From positions 1 to 64,000 of the forward strand of contig NZ_JACHHD010000010.1 in the NCBI RefSeq assembly GCF_014202635.1: a DNA stretch of 64,000 nt, written 5' to 3'. Source of the stretch: Faecalicoccus acidiformans (GTDB lineage: Bacteria; Bacillota_I; Bacilli_A; Erysipelotrichales; Erysipelotrichaceae). Both the position numbers and the translations under genes were made by a program. The notes beneath the pieces are model-generated. The model ran no database searches. It saw only the letters and a list, made by a program, of their open reading frames with translations, and had not been told where the DNA came from. Shown here in pieces: positions 1 to 10,189 of the stretch; the stretch's first letter is position 1, and the number at the start of each line of letters is the position of its first letter.

Positions 1-17
1 ACATAGAATCGAGCCTT

Positions 18-50
18 TAAAAACAAATTGGGGTGAAATCACCCCAATTT
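18..50 (-). terminator. Rho-independent terminator of the cell-wall-binding NlpC/P60 gene
   Basis: A perfect 11-bp stem (25-35 with 40-50, loop 36-39) is followed on the minus strand by a T-rich stretch at 18-24. It lies just past the stop codon at 102. Confidence 0.85.
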
Positions 51-101
51 GATTTAAATTGAATTTAGGAAAACCCCAACAGAATTTAAAGCGCCTAAAT
101 T

Positions 102-1325
102 CTATCCTACGTGGATATAGCCAATTAAAGCATTGCTGCAATTCACAGAACTTACAACTGTTGTATATCCGTTCCATCCACCATGAACAGCTTGTCCATT
201 ACCAATGTAAATAGCAACATGTCCACTATAGATGATGATATCTCCTGCAACAGGACTGCTCGTCCAGCTTCCTAAGCTAGCATATTCACTAGGCCAACCA
301 TGGAAGTTGATGCCAACAGAAGCCAAAGCATTCGTTACAAGCATCGTACAATCTTGATTTACTCCGACCTGTGCTAAAGCCGCGCTGGCAATGGCACTTG
401 AACTTACAGAACTACCAACATTGTTCGATGGTTGCTGAACAGAAGGCTGAGAATTCGAAGTTGAATTCGATGGTTCCTGAGTTGCAGGTGTAGATTGTTC
501 CGGCTGTGAAGGCTGAGATGTTTCACCTGTTCCTTGATTAGGTGTAGCAGGTGTTTCAGGTGTCTCTACAACTTCCGTCGCAACACCATCACTGTCAATC
601 GTATAGCCATCTTTTTCAGTATCTTTAATCAATGTTCCGTTTTCATCAAAGAAATATTTCTTTCCTTCGATATCTTGCGAAGTATTGGATACCTTTTGAC
701 CATTCTCATTGTAGTAGTAAGTCGTTTCACCTTCTTTGACCCAACCGGTTTTTAATTCACCAGAATCAGTCAAATAATATTTCGTACCGTCTACATCAAT
801 TTCACCAGTAGCCATAGATCCATCTTCATTGAAGTAATAACGTTTACCTTCGAGATCTTGCCAACCAGTTAGAGAATATCCATCTGCATCAAAATAGTAC
901 TTCTTACCATCAATTTCCATCCAAGTTGATGCAACCTGCTCACCTTTTTCATTGTAGTAAGTTCCATCATCTTGCCATCCTTGAAGAAGCTTTCCTTCTT
1001 TTTGGAAGGTGTAAGTTGTACCTTGCAGAACAATATCACCTGTTGCTGCAGTCCCATCTTCTGTAAAATAGTAGATGTCGTTACCAACATTCTGCCATCC
1101 TAGCTGAAGAGTTCCGTCTTGGTCAAAGTAGTATAATTCATCGTCGATTTCAGTTAATCCGGTTGCCTCTTGACGAGTCGACTCTAATACATAGCTTCGA
1201 TTCTTACCTTCGCCATGCCATCCAGGTTGTGTTTCATAAGCATATACTGTAGAAAGCACTGGACCACAGGCACAGGCACAGAGGGCAACGGCTAAGATTT
1301 TGCTGTGTTTTTCGATAAAATTCAT
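102..1325 (-). CDS. Secreted cell-wall-binding repeat protein with NlpC/P60 hydrolase domain
   Basis: This 407-residue exported protein has a signal peptide (hydrophobic run with LAVALCACACG). It then has about eight choline-binding or glucan-binding type repeats (GW...YYF.EDG pattern, roughly residues 35-255) and a Pro/Thr/Ser/Gln-rich linker (about 260-310). The C-terminal 95 residues resemble an NlpC/P60 or CHAP amidase: the catalytic Cys lies in a DCTMLV motif and the His in SGHVAIYIG. It probably binds the cell wall through the repeats and cleaves peptidoglycan peptides. The ATG at 1325 is preferred over an upstream in-frame GTG at 1334, because AGAGG lies 8 nt before the ATG. It is a single-gene unit with its own promoter and terminator. 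The domain reading is confident; the exact bond cut is not known. Confidence 0.88.
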   Translation of the reverse strand: MNFIEKHSKILAVALCACACGPVLSTVYAYETQPGWHGEGKNRSYVLESTRQEATGLTEIDDELYYFDQDGTLQLGWQNVGNDIYYFTEDGTAATGDIVLQGTTYTFQKEGKLLQGWQDDGTYYNEKGEQVASTWMEIDGKKYYFDADGYSLTGWQDLEGKRYYFNEDGSMATGEIDVDGTKYYLTDSGELKTGWVKEGETTYYYNENGQKVSNTSQDIEGKKYFFDENGTLIKDTEKDGYTIDSDGVATEVVETPETPATPNQGTGETSQPSQPEQSTPATQEPSNSTSNSQPSVQQPSNNVGSSVSSSAIASAALAQVGVNQDCTMLVTNALASVGINFHGWPSEYASLGSWTSSPVAGDIIIYSGHVAIYIGNGQAVHGGWNGYTTVVSSVNCSNALIGYIHVG

Positions 1326-1352
1326 TACTGTCACCTCTCATACAACACTCAT

Positions 1353-1381
1353 AGAATAGCATGCACGGTTTTTTTTCTCAA
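1353..1381 (-). promoter_or_regulatory. Promoter of the cell-wall-binding NlpC/P60 gene
   Basis: On the minus strand a -35 TTGAGA (1376-1381) and a -10 TATTCT (1353-1358) are 17 nt apart, which gives a leader of about 20 nt before the ATG. The rest of the AT-rich gap up to 1562 shows no gene and no clear terminator for the upstream gene. Confidence 0.5.
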
Positions 1382-1562
1382 AAAAATCCAGGTTATTTTT
1401 ACAAAAATCACATTTTATTCAAATATACAAAAATAATATCATCCTTTAAATAAAGGGTCATTTTATACTTTATGGGAAAATGTGTGATTTTTTAAAAAAT
1501 TATAAAAAATTTCGAAAGAAAACAACTGTTCACAAATCACAAACATTTTAAGAGTAAATTTG

Positions 1563-2138
1563 CTATTTTTTACGATATATACAACATAGTTGTACAAATT
1601 TGAATAACAGATATCCTAAAGAAAAAGAACTCCCCATCAAACCCATTATAGATAAATAATGTAATACAGAAACCAAATCTTCAATAGAAGAACTATTGAA
1701 ACCTGTCCCAAGTAAAACTAGGATCATGAAAAGCCAAGCCAAATTAAATAACCCAAAAAGCATAAGTCGTCTTTTGTTTGTCTGTAAACAAAATAAGAGG
1801 GTTAATAATGCCCAAAAGAAATAAGAAAAAGAAAAAAGACTAGTCAAGGACTCTGCCATATTGATAAATGACAGCGTTCCTTTCGCAATCATATGGTAAG
1901 TCAGTTGTATCAAATAAGAAGCTGAATAACCATCCATAATCTGCATAAACGAAAACAAAGAATGATAATCTTTGACTTGATTTAATTCTAAAAAGAAAAG
2001 AATCTGCCAAAGATATTGCCAGATCCAAAATAAAGAAACAAGTATCGTCAAGTTTCTTTTTCGCTTTTGATATGTATTAAAGAATGAATCGATCCATTTA
2101 TAAACTTTCAAGAAAATCTTCTCCTTTAAGTTCTTCAT
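1563..2138 (-). CDS. Hypothetical membrane protein with about four membrane segments
   Basis: I do not recognise a family. The 191-residue protein has a basic N-terminus, then hydrophobic segments near residues 30-50, 100-118, 126-146 and 160-182, so it is an integral membrane protein. It overlaps the end of trmL by 41 nt. The ATG at 2138 has only a weak SD. An in-frame TTG at 2111 sits 9 nt after a good AAGGAG and may be the true start. It is probably translated with rdgB and trmL as the last gene of that unit. No catalytic motif is visible. Confidence 0.6.
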   Translation of the reverse strand: MKNLKEKIFLKVYKWIDSFFNTYQKRKRNLTILVSLFWIWQYLWQILFFLELNQVKDYHSLFSFMQIMDGYSASYLIQLTYHMIAKGTLSFINMAESLTSLFSFSYFFWALLTLLFCLQTNKRRLMLFGLFNLAWLFMILVLLGTGFNSSSIEDLVSVLHYLSIMGLMGSSFSLGYLLFKFVQLCCIYRKK

Positions 2139-2610
2139 TCCAACTCAATCCTGGGTACCCCAACTGGCGCAGGACTTCATAAACGACAATAGCGGTACAA
2201 TTACTAAGATTTAAACTACGTGCATTGGCTACCATAGGCAAACGCATACAAGTATCCAAATGATCTTTTAAAATATGTTTGTCAACACCTGTGCTTTCTT
2301 TTCCTAAAACAAGATAGATGTCTCCTTTTTCTTTAGTAAAATCAAAGGATGTGGGAGGGCGATGCCCATAACGCGTCATAAAGTAATAGTGGTCAGACGG
2401 ATTCTCCTTGACAAAATCATCCCAACTTTTGTGAATATAGATCTTGGCATCTTTGATATAATCCATACCACTTCGCCGCAGGTGTTTTTCATCTAAAGAA
2501 AATCCTAGCGGTTCGATTAGATGCAAAATCGAATTAGTTGCCATGCAAGTTCGAATTATATTTCCAGTGTTTTGAGGAATCTCAGGCTCATATAAAACAA
2601 CATGGATCAT
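2098..2610 (-). CDS. trmL: tRNA (cytidine(34)-2'-O)-methyltransferase
   Basis: This 170-residue SPOUT-fold methyltransferase 2'-O-methylates the wobble base of tRNA-Leu using SAM. Family marks are the N-terminal VVLYEPEIPQNTGNI and the knot-forming SAM-binding segments LVLGKESTGV and RSLNLSNCTAIVVYE. Length and layout are typical of TrmL/YibK. The start codon overlaps the rdgB stop in an ATGA arrangement, indicating coupled translation. The TrmL assignment rests on similarity to this family rather than to TrmH, which is longer and has an extra N-terminal domain. Confidence 0.93.
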   Translation of the reverse strand: MIHVVLYEPEIPQNTGNIIRTCMATNSILHLIEPLGFSLDEKHLRRSGMDYIKDAKIYIHKSWDDFVKENPSDHYYFMTRYGHRPPTSFDFTKEKGDIYLVLGKESTGVDKHILKDHLDTCMRLPMVANARSLNLSNCTAIVVYEVLRQLGYPGLSWNEELKGEDFLESL

Positions 2611-3188
2611 AAGGCTTCCCCCAAATCTGTTAAAAAAAGACGTAAGGCAGCTCCTCTATGAGAAACGCTGTTTTTCATTTCCTCGCTTACATTAGCCAAC
2701 GTTGTATGAAACGGAGGATAATAAAAAATAGGGTCATAGCCGAAGCCTTTATCACCTAAAGGGATTTCATTGATCTCTCCTTCGATTGTTCCTCTAAAGG
2801 TTTTTTCTTTCCCGTTTTCATCAATATAAGCAATCACACAAACATATCGAGCCGTTCTCTTCTTTCCTTGAACGGCATCAATAATGGCTTTATTCTTGAT
2901 CTCGTAACTCGTATCTTCTCCCATAAATCGAGCTGAGTACACCCCAGGCATGCCATCCATCGCATCGACCTCTAAGCCGCTATCGTCACTTATCACAGGT
3001 TCGTGCAATACATTATACAAAGATTTTGCTTTGATCAGAGCGTTCTCTTCAAACGTAGTTCCCGTCTCCTGAATTTCAACTGGCCGATTCAGATCTTTTA
3101 GGCATTTTACTTGTGCTTTGTCTTTCAGCATAGATTGAAACTCTTCTAATTTATGAAGATTGTTAGTCGCTAGCCAAATTGTTTTCAT
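2607..3188 (-). CDS. rdgB: XTP/dITP diphosphatase (Ham1/RdgB family)
   Basis: This enzyme hydrolyses non-canonical purine nucleoside triphosphates (XTP, dITP, ITP) to monophosphates and pyrophosphate and so keeps them out of DNA and RNA. Motifs run in the usual order: ATNNLHKLEEF at the N-terminus, SDDSGLEVDAMDGMPGVYSARF in the middle, GFGYDPIF, and SHRGAAL near the end. The start at 3188 (193 residues) is chosen because the family begins with the ATNN motif and GGTGAT precedes this ATG. An upstream in-frame start at 3233 would add 15 unmatched residues and would overlap the promoter. It is first in an rdgB-trmL-membrane protein unit. Confidence 0.94.
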   Translation of the reverse strand: MKTIWLATNNLHKLEEFQSMLKDKAQVKCLKDLNRPVEIQETGTTFEENALIKAKSLYNVLHEPVISDDSGLEVDAMDGMPGVYSARFMGEDTSYEIKNKAIIDAVQGKKRTARYVCVIAYIDENGKEKTFRGTIEGEINEIPLGDKGFGYDPIFYYPPFHTTLANVSEEMKNSVSHRGAALRLFLTDLGEAL

Positions 3189-3204
3189 TTCTATCACCAA
3201 AGGC

Positions 3205-3233
3205 ATTATAAAAGAAAAAAGAGTCCAAATCAA
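3205..3233 (-). promoter_or_regulatory. Promoter of rdgB, embedded in the leuB terminator
   Basis: TTGATT (3228-3233) and TATAAT (3205-3210) are separated by exactly 17 nt on the minus strand. The -35 lies in the loop and arm of the leuB terminator and overlaps the leuB stop codon. The -10 directly follows the T-tract. Transcription would start near 3198, leaving a leader of about 10 nt that still holds an SD. Confidence 0.65.
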
Positions 3234-3242
3234 TTTGAACTC
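3211..3242 (-). terminator. Terminator of the leucine operon, spanning the leuB stop codon
   Basis: A 10-bp stem (3221-3230 with 3233-3242, one G:U pair in RNA) is followed by a T-rich tract on the minus strand. The leuB TGA (3230-3232) forms the loop. Confidence 0.85.
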
Positions 3243-4312
3243 TTAATAGCTTCGCAAATCCGTTCTCCCATTTCTTTGCACCCTATCAAGCGACAGCCTT
3301 CACTATAAATATCAAAAGTCCGGTATCCTTGATCAAGTACTTTGTGAACCGCTTGTTCGATACATTGCGCTTCCTTTTCGGCATCAAAACTATATCGCAT
3401 CATCATCGCAGCACTTAGAATGCAAGCAATAGGATTGACTTTATCCATACCAGCAATATCAGGAGCCGAACCATGAATAGGTTCATAAAGACCTCTTGTT
3501 CCTTCTCCCAGAGAACTGCTTGGGATCATCCCGATTGAACCAGTGATCATGCTCGCTTCATCGCTCAAAATGTCACCAAACATATTTTCTGTAACGATCA
3601 CATCAAACTGACTTGGATCTTTACATATTTGCATAGCACAGTTATCTACAAACATCTCAGAATACTCGACTTCCGGATATTCCTTTTTGAGTTTGTGCAT
3701 CACTTCACGCCAAAGTCGAGATGTATCCAATACGTTCGCTTTATCGACAAGACAAAGTTTCTTGCGGCGCTTCATGGCCATATCAAAGCCGATGCGGCCG
3801 ATGCGCATGATCTCATGCTCACTGTAAGGCATTGTATCTACCGCTACTTTTTCTCCGTTTTGAATAAAGGTCTCATGATTTCCAAAATATACACCGCCGA
3901 TCAATTCGCGTACCACAACGAAGTCGATTCCTTTATCAACGATCGACGATTTTAAAGGAGATGCATCTCGCAGTTGAGGCCACAATGTTGCCGGACGATT
4001 ATTCGAATAGAGTTTCATCCCGGCTCTTAATTTCAACAATCCTTTCTCAGGTCTTTTATCCCCTGGAAGTCCTTCCCATTTTGGTCCGCCAATTGCACCG
4101 AGAAGAACCGAATCGGAATCTAAACACTTTTGTAATTCATGTTCCGGTAACGGGTCCCCATATTTATCAATTGCCGCTCCTCCCATGTCAATTTGTGTAT
4201 ATGTAAACTGATGATGAAATTTTTCCTGAATCGTATCTAAAACTTGAATTGCCTGTTTTACGATTTCCGGAGATGAACCATCCCCATGAATCACACCAAT
4301 AATTTTATTCAT
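3230..4312 (-). CDS. leuB: 3-isopropylmalate dehydrogenase
   Basis: LeuB oxidises and decarboxylates 3-isopropylmalate to 2-oxoisocaproate with NAD+, the third step of leucine synthesis. The 360-residue protein has the isocitrate/isopropylmalate dehydrogenase fold: GDGSSPEIV at the start, the substrate loop around LKLRAGMKLYSNNRPA, a metal-binding segment NMFGDILSDEASMITGS, and the NAD+ loop GLYEPIHGSAPDIAG. It is last in leuA-leuC-leuD-leuB, 3 nt after leuD. Confidence 0.97.
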   Translation of the reverse strand: MNKIIGVIHGDGSSPEIVKQAIQVLDTIQEKFHHQFTYTQIDMGGAAIDKYGDPLPEHELQKCLDSDSVLLGAIGGPKWEGLPGDKRPEKGLLKLRAGMKLYSNNRPATLWPQLRDASPLKSSIVDKGIDFVVVRELIGGVYFGNHETFIQNGEKVAVDTMPYSEHEIMRIGRIGFDMAMKRRKKLCLVDKANVLDTSRLWREVMHKLKKEYPEVEYSEMFVDNCAMQICKDPSQFDVIVTENMFGDILSDEASMITGSIGMIPSSSLGEGTRGLYEPIHGSAPDIAGMDKVNPIACILSAAMMMRYSFDAEKEAQCIEQAVHKVLDQGYRTFDIYSEGCRLIGCKEMGERICEAIKSSN

Positions 4313-4315
4313 AAA

Positions 4316-4801
4316 CTACTCCTTCAAACTAGCCATTAAGCCACCTTTATCTATGATATTTTGAATAAACTCAGGGAAAGGTTCTGCTTGCCATGAACAA
4401 CCTAATGTTTCGTCAGTGATCAAACCCGTCTGAAAGTCAACATATACTATGTCTCCAGGTTGAATCTTTTCGGCAGCTTCTTCAGATTCTAAAATGGGTA
4501 GCCCGATATTGATTGCATTACGATAAAAAATGCGTGCAAAACTCTTTGCGATCACCACCCCAATACCACAAGTCTTGATTGCCAGCGGAGCATGTTCGCG
4601 AGAAGAACCACAACCAAAATTCCATCCTCCAACCATTACATCACCAGCACATACTTGCGATACAAAATTACGATCGATATCTTCCATACAATGAACCGCC
4701 AATTCTTTGGCATCCGGTGTATTTAAATAACGAGCCGGAATGATTACATCCGTATCCACATTATCAGGATATTTAAAAACACGTCCTCTTACATTTTCCA
4801 T
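4316..4801 (-). CDS. leuD: 3-isopropylmalate dehydratase small subunit
   Basis: LeuD pairs with LeuC to form the [4Fe-4S] isopropylmalate isomerase. The 161-residue swivel-domain protein has [13 protein letters not shown] near the N-terminus and [12 protein letters not shown] in the middle, both typical. The ATG at 4801 is chosen because AAAGG lies 10 nt upstream. A TTG in the same frame at 4810 overlaps the leuC stop but has almost no room for an SD. Confidence 0.95.
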   Translation of the reverse strand: MENVRGRVFKYPDNVDTDVIIPARYLNTPDAKELAVHCMEDIDRNFVSQVCAGDVMVGGWNFGCGSSREHAPLAIKTCGIGVVIAKSFARIFYRNAINIGLPILESEEAAEKIQPGDIVYVDFQTGLITDETLGCSWQAEPFPEFIQNIIDKGGLMASLKE

Positions 4802-4806
4802 AATGA

Positions 4807-6066
4807 TCAAACCTTTCTAGGATCGGTAATATGACCCGTTAATGCACTGGCAGCTGCCGTATAAGGACTTGCGAGATAAACCTCACTAGAAGTATGTCCC
4901 ATTCTACCGACAAAATTTCGATTCGTTGTAGAAACACATCGCTCATTCTCTGCCAAAATTCCCATATAACCGCCTAAACATGGCCCGCACGTAGGAGTAG
5001 AAACCACGCAACCGGCATCAATAAAAGCTTCTATATATCCGCGTACAAGACATTCTTTATAGATTTGCATCGTAGCGGGAATAATGATAACACGTAAACC
5101 ATCTTTTACTTTTTTTCCTTTTAAGATTTCAAAAGCTGCTTGCATATCTTCTAAACGACCATTGGTACAAGATCCAATTACCACCTGATCTATAAAAATC
5201 GATTCCCCTTCTTTGGCAAGATGTGTATTTTCCGGAAGATGCGGATAAGATACCGTCGGCTCTAACAAAGAAAGATCCAAAGTGATCGTTTGAATATAAG
5301 AAGCATCCTCGTCTGCCTCATAGATTTTCCAAGGCCGCTGACTACGCCCTTCCAGATAAGAAAGAGTAAGTGAGTCCACTGGGAATATTCCATTTTTAGC
5401 ACCTGCTTCAATTGCCATATTGCAGATACAAAGACGGTCATCCATCGACAAAGATTGAACACCTTCTCCTGTAAACTCTAATGAGCGATACAAAGCGCCA
5501 TCTACACCAATTTCACCAATTAAATGTAAGATAACATCCTTCCCCGATACATAAGGTGACAATTTCCCTTTTAATACCACCTTGATAGCCTCAGGCACTT
5601 TAAACCAGGCTTTGCCTGTTGCCATTCCAGCAGCCATATCTGTCGAACCGACACCCGTACTAAAAGCGCCTAAAGCACCGTAAGTACATGTATGCGAATC
5701 AGCACCGATCACACAATCTCCTGCCGTCACCAGTCCTTGTTCCGGCAAAAGAGCGTGCTCAATTCCCATCTGTCCCACATCAAAGAAATTCTTAACAGAA
5801 TGTTTATGGCAAAAATCTCGACAAGCTTTCGATTGTTGTGCAGCCTTGATATCTTTATTCGGGACAAAATGATCTAAAACAATATTGACCTTTTCACGAT
5901 CGAAAACATGATCAAATCCCGCTTTTTCAAATTCCTTGATCGCAACCGGTGTTGTGATGTCATTTCCTAAAACACCGTCAAGATCTGCCAAAATCAATTG
6001 GCCCGGTTTCACTTCTGCAAGATGTGCATGTGCCGCCAAGATTTTTTGTGTCATTGTCATGGCCAT
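4807..6066 (-). CDS. leuC: 3-isopropylmalate dehydratase large subunit
   Basis: This aconitase-family subunit holds the [4Fe-4S] cluster that isomerises 2- to 3-isopropylmalate. Cluster cysteines are visible in IGSCTNGR and in [10 protein letters not shown], and [18 protein letters not shown] is conserved. At 419 residues it matches the shorter LeuC type common in clostridia and archaea rather than the 466-residue enterobacterial form. AGGAGG precedes the ATG, 3 nt after the leuA stop. Confidence 0.96.
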   Translation of the reverse strand: MAMTMTQKILAAHAHLAEVKPGQLILADLDGVLGNDITTPVAIKEFEKAGFDHVFDREKVNIVLDHFVPNKDIKAAQQSKACRDFCHKHSVKNFFDVGQMGIEHALLPEQGLVTAGDCVIGADSHTCTYGALGAFSTGVGSTDMAAGMATGKAWFKVPEAIKVVLKGKLSPYVSGKDVILHLIGEIGVDGALYRSLEFTGEGVQSLSMDDRLCICNMAIEAGAKNGIFPVDSLTLSYLEGRSQRPWKIYEADEDASYIQTITLDLSLLEPTVSYPHLPENTHLAKEGESIFIDQVVIGSCTNGRLEDMQAAFEILKGKKVKDGLRVIIIPATMQIYKECLVRGYIEAFIDAGCVVSTPTCGPCLGGYMGILAENERCVSTTNRNFVGRMGHTSSEVYLASPYTAAASALTGHITDPRKV

Positions 6067-6069
6067 ATT

Positions 6070-7746
6070 CTAGTCCTCCTTTTCAGGTTTGTTATTGATA
6101 GCGCTGACTAAGGCCTTGATACCTGAACGAATGATATCTGTATCTTGTCCTGCTCCCCAACTCATTTGATCGTTTTTCCACTTTAAACCAATGTAGCTGA
6201 CAGCTTGTGAGCCGCTTCCCATATCTTCTAGAGAATGTTCCGTATAAGTCTCTAACGCATAGGAATAACCCGTCAAAAGTTTAATAGCGTTGCTGACGGC
6301 ATCCAAACGACCATTTCCTTTTGCGGTAGAATCGTACACTTCCCCGTCTTTCTCGATCGTGACCATCGCTGTAATATTATTTCCTTTTTGTTGAACATAA
6401 TGAGCTTCGATTACATTGATCGGAGAAATCTTATTACGATATTCCTTATTAAATACATCAAAGATCTCTTCTGGCTTTAATTCTTTATGATGTTGATCAC
6501 TAATATCTTTGATACGATATCCAAAATGTTCGCGCATTTTCGGAGGAAGTTGGAATCCATGAGATTCTTCCAAAATATATCCGATACCGCCTTTTCCACT
6601 TTGCGAATTCACACGAATGACATCGGCATCATATGTACGTCCTACATCGTGCGGATCGATTGGCAAATAAGGACAAGTCCAGCGATGTTCATGATGTTCG
6701 TCTCGATAGTGCATACCTTTAGCAATTGCATCCTGATGAGATCCCGAGAAAGCCGCAAAGACCAGACTGCCAGCGTATGGCTGACGGTCATTGACCTTCA
6801 TCCGGGTCACACGCTCATAAACTTCACAAATATGCGGCATGTCAGAAAAATCCAGTTTCGGGTCAACTCCATGAGAATACATATTCATAGCAAGGGTGAT
6901 CGCATCAACGTTTCCCGTACGTTCCCCGTTTCCAAATAGACAACACTCCACTCTCTGTGCACCCGCTAAAAGAGCCAGTTCCGTGCAAGCAACCCCTGTT
7001 CCACGATCGTTATGAGGATGTGTAGATAAAATGACAGAATCACGATACTTCAGACGATCCGAACAATATTCAATCTGATTGGCATAGACATGCGGCATGC
7101 TCATCTCCACCGTGACCGGTAAATTGATGATCATTGGTCGATCCGGAGTAGGCTGCATGACGTCCAAGACCGCATTACATACTTCAACCGCATATTCGGG
7201 TTCAGTTCCTGTAAAAGATTCGGGAGAATATTCAAATAAGAAATTTCCCTCGTACTCCTGTGATAATTGTTTGACCAAACGGGCTCCACTGACCGCGATT
7301 TCTTTGATTTCCTCTTTTGACATCTTAAAAACTTGTTCGCGTTGAGCAACACTGGTCGAATTATAAAAATGAATGACAGCTCGAGGCGCTCCTTGTACAG
7401 CTTCAAAAGTTTTACGAATGATATGGTCTCTGCATTGTGTCAAAACCTGGACTGTGACATCTTCTGGGATCATATCTTTTTCAATGATGGTCCTTAAAAA
7501 TTCATATTCTGTTTGACTGGCAGCCGGAAAACCAACTTCAATTTCCTTAAAACCGATTTTTAATAACAATTGATAGAATTCCAGTTTTTCATCTAAGGAC
7601 ATCGGAACGATCAAAGCCTGATTTCCATCTCGCAGATCAACCGAACACCAAGCTGGTGCTTTTTCAATGTGGTCTTTTTTGACCCAACGATATTCATTTT
7701 CTTTTGGCGGATAATAACCCGGTGCGTATTTTGTCGCATCCATCAT
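6070..7746 (-). CDS. leuA: 2-isopropylmalate synthase, long (LeuA2/actinobacterial-yeast) type
   Basis: LeuA condenses acetyl-CoA with 2-oxoisovalerate, the first committed step to leucine. The protein has the HMGL-like TIM barrel (SVDLRDGNQAL, and the metal-binding HPHNDRGTG), a linker and a C-terminal LeuA dimerisation/allosteric domain with AKGNGRLDAVSNAI and YIGLKW. The N-terminus (YAPGYYPPKENEYRWVKK) and length of about 558 residues mark the longer class. The ATG at 7746 is preferred to one at 7755, because the AGGAG lies 10 nt from the former and only 1-2 nt from the latter. It is the first gene of the operon, directly downstream of a T-box. Confidence 0.96.
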   Translation of the reverse strand: MMDATKYAPGYYPPKENEYRWVKKDHIEKAPAWCSVDLRDGNQALIVPMSLDEKLEFYQLLLKIGFKEIEVGFPAASQTEYEFLRTIIEKDMIPEDVTVQVLTQCRDHIIRKTFEAVQGAPRAVIHFYNSTSVAQREQVFKMSKEEIKEIAVSGARLVKQLSQEYEGNFLFEYSPESFTGTEPEYAVEVCNAVLDVMQPTPDRPMIINLPVTVEMSMPHVYANQIEYCSDRLKYRDSVILSTHPHNDRGTGVACTELALLAGAQRVECCLFGNGERTGNVDAITLAMNMYSHGVDPKLDFSDMPHICEVYERVTRMKVNDRQPYAGSLVFAAFSGSHQDAIAKGMHYRDEHHEHRWTCPYLPIDPHDVGRTYDADVIRVNSQSGKGGIGYILEESHGFQLPPKMREHFGYRIKDISDQHHKELKPEEIFDVFNKEYRNKISPINVIEAHYVQQKGNNITAMVTIEKDGEVYDSTAKGNGRLDAVSNAIKLLTGYSYALETYTEHSLEDMGSGSQAVSYIGLKWKNDQMSWGAGQDTDIIRSGIKALVSAINNKPEKED

Positions 7747-7773
7747 ATTGTACATTCTCCTTTCCTGCCAATG

Positions 7774-8056
7774 AAAAAGCCCTCATCTCTAAGGACTTTC
7801 ATCCTGAGAGACGAGGACTAAATTGTATAGTTTCCCGCGGTACCACTCTCTTTGCCGTAATCATACAGCCGCTCATTGTGATCAGTCTAAACGAATCACT
7901 TTCTCTTGATAACGGTGAGTCTCCGTCTTTACTTACTTCATTCAGCAAAGCTGCTCAAGGGTGAGTGTGTGAGTGGTTCCCTTATGATCTTTCACCAAAT
8001 AATCACTCTCTGCAAAGCGAAACGTATCACAGCTCCCTATCACTGCGTTTTGATTT
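7774..8056 (-). promoter_or_regulatory. T-box riboswitch of the leucine operon
   Basis: The minus-strand leader has the T-box sequence AGAGTGGTACCGCGGGAA (7831-7848), which pairs with the uncharged tRNA acceptor end. A terminator follows it (stem 7779-7790 with 7807-7818, T-tract 7774-7778). The 5' half can fold into a long stem I. CTC (Leu) triplets occur near the expected specifier position, around 7960-7975, but I cannot fix the loop by eye. Uncharged tRNA-Leu should promote readthrough into leuACDB. Confidence 0.93.
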
Positions 8057-8062
8057 ATTTGA

Positions 8063-8091
8063 AGTATAACAAGTAAGTCAAAAGATTTCAA
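8063..8091 (-). promoter_or_regulatory. Promoter of the leuA T-box transcript
   Basis: TTGAAA (8086-8091) and TATACT (8063-8068) are 17 nt apart on the minus strand. Transcription would start near 8056 at the 5' end of the T-box. Confidence 0.6.
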
Positions 8092-8130
8092 CACTAAAAA
8101 TGAAAATTTTTCATTCTTTGAAAACCAAAT

Positions 8131-8153
8131 GAAAAAGGACGTCGAAACGTCCT
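8131..8153 (-). terminator. Terminator of groESL
   Basis: The stem AGGACGT/ACGTCCT has a four-base loop (8136-8153) and is followed on the minus strand by five Ts, just after the groEL stop. Confidence 0.85.
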
Positions 8154-8158
8154 AACTA

Positions 8159-10044
<1,886 letters not shown>

Positions 10045-10060
10045 GCTCGATTCCTCCTTT

Positions 10061-10087
10061 TTAGCACTCCCTTTATCTATGTGCTAA
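10061..10087 (-). promoter_or_regulatory. CIRCE operator 1 (HrcA site) of groESL
   Basis: TTAGCACTC, a 9-nt spacer and ATGTGCTAA match the CIRCE consensus with two changes in one arm. The site begins at about the predicted start of transcription. hrcA itself is not in the window. Confidence 0.88.
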
Positions 10088-10092
10088 GCATA

Positions 10093-10120
10093 ATTATACT
10101 CACTTTTAGCACTTGTGCAA
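10093..10120 (-). promoter_or_regulatory. groESL promoter
   Basis: TTGCAC (10115-10120) and a perfect TATAAT (10093-10098) are 16 nt apart on the minus strand, between two CIRCE-like repeats. Confidence 0.75.
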
Positions 10121-10132
10121 TAGGTTTGCTAA
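10106..10132 (-). promoter_or_regulatory. Second, degenerate CIRCE-like operator of groESL
   Basis: TTAGCACTT, a 9-nt spacer and GTTTGCTAA keep the CIRCE geometry with three changes over 18 arm positions. The site covers the whole -35 box of groESL. Confidence 0.6.
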
Positions 10133-10152
10133 AAAAATCGACAGAATCATAA

Positions 10153-10182
10153 GAAAAACTCTTAGGGAGCGTCCCCAAGAGT
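10153..10182 (-). terminator. Terminator of the thrS-lipoprotein unit
   Basis: An 11-bp near-perfect stem (10158-10168 with 10172-10182) is followed by a T-tract on the minus strand, just downstream of the lipoprotein stop. Confidence 0.8.
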
Positions 10183-10189
10183 TCATTTT

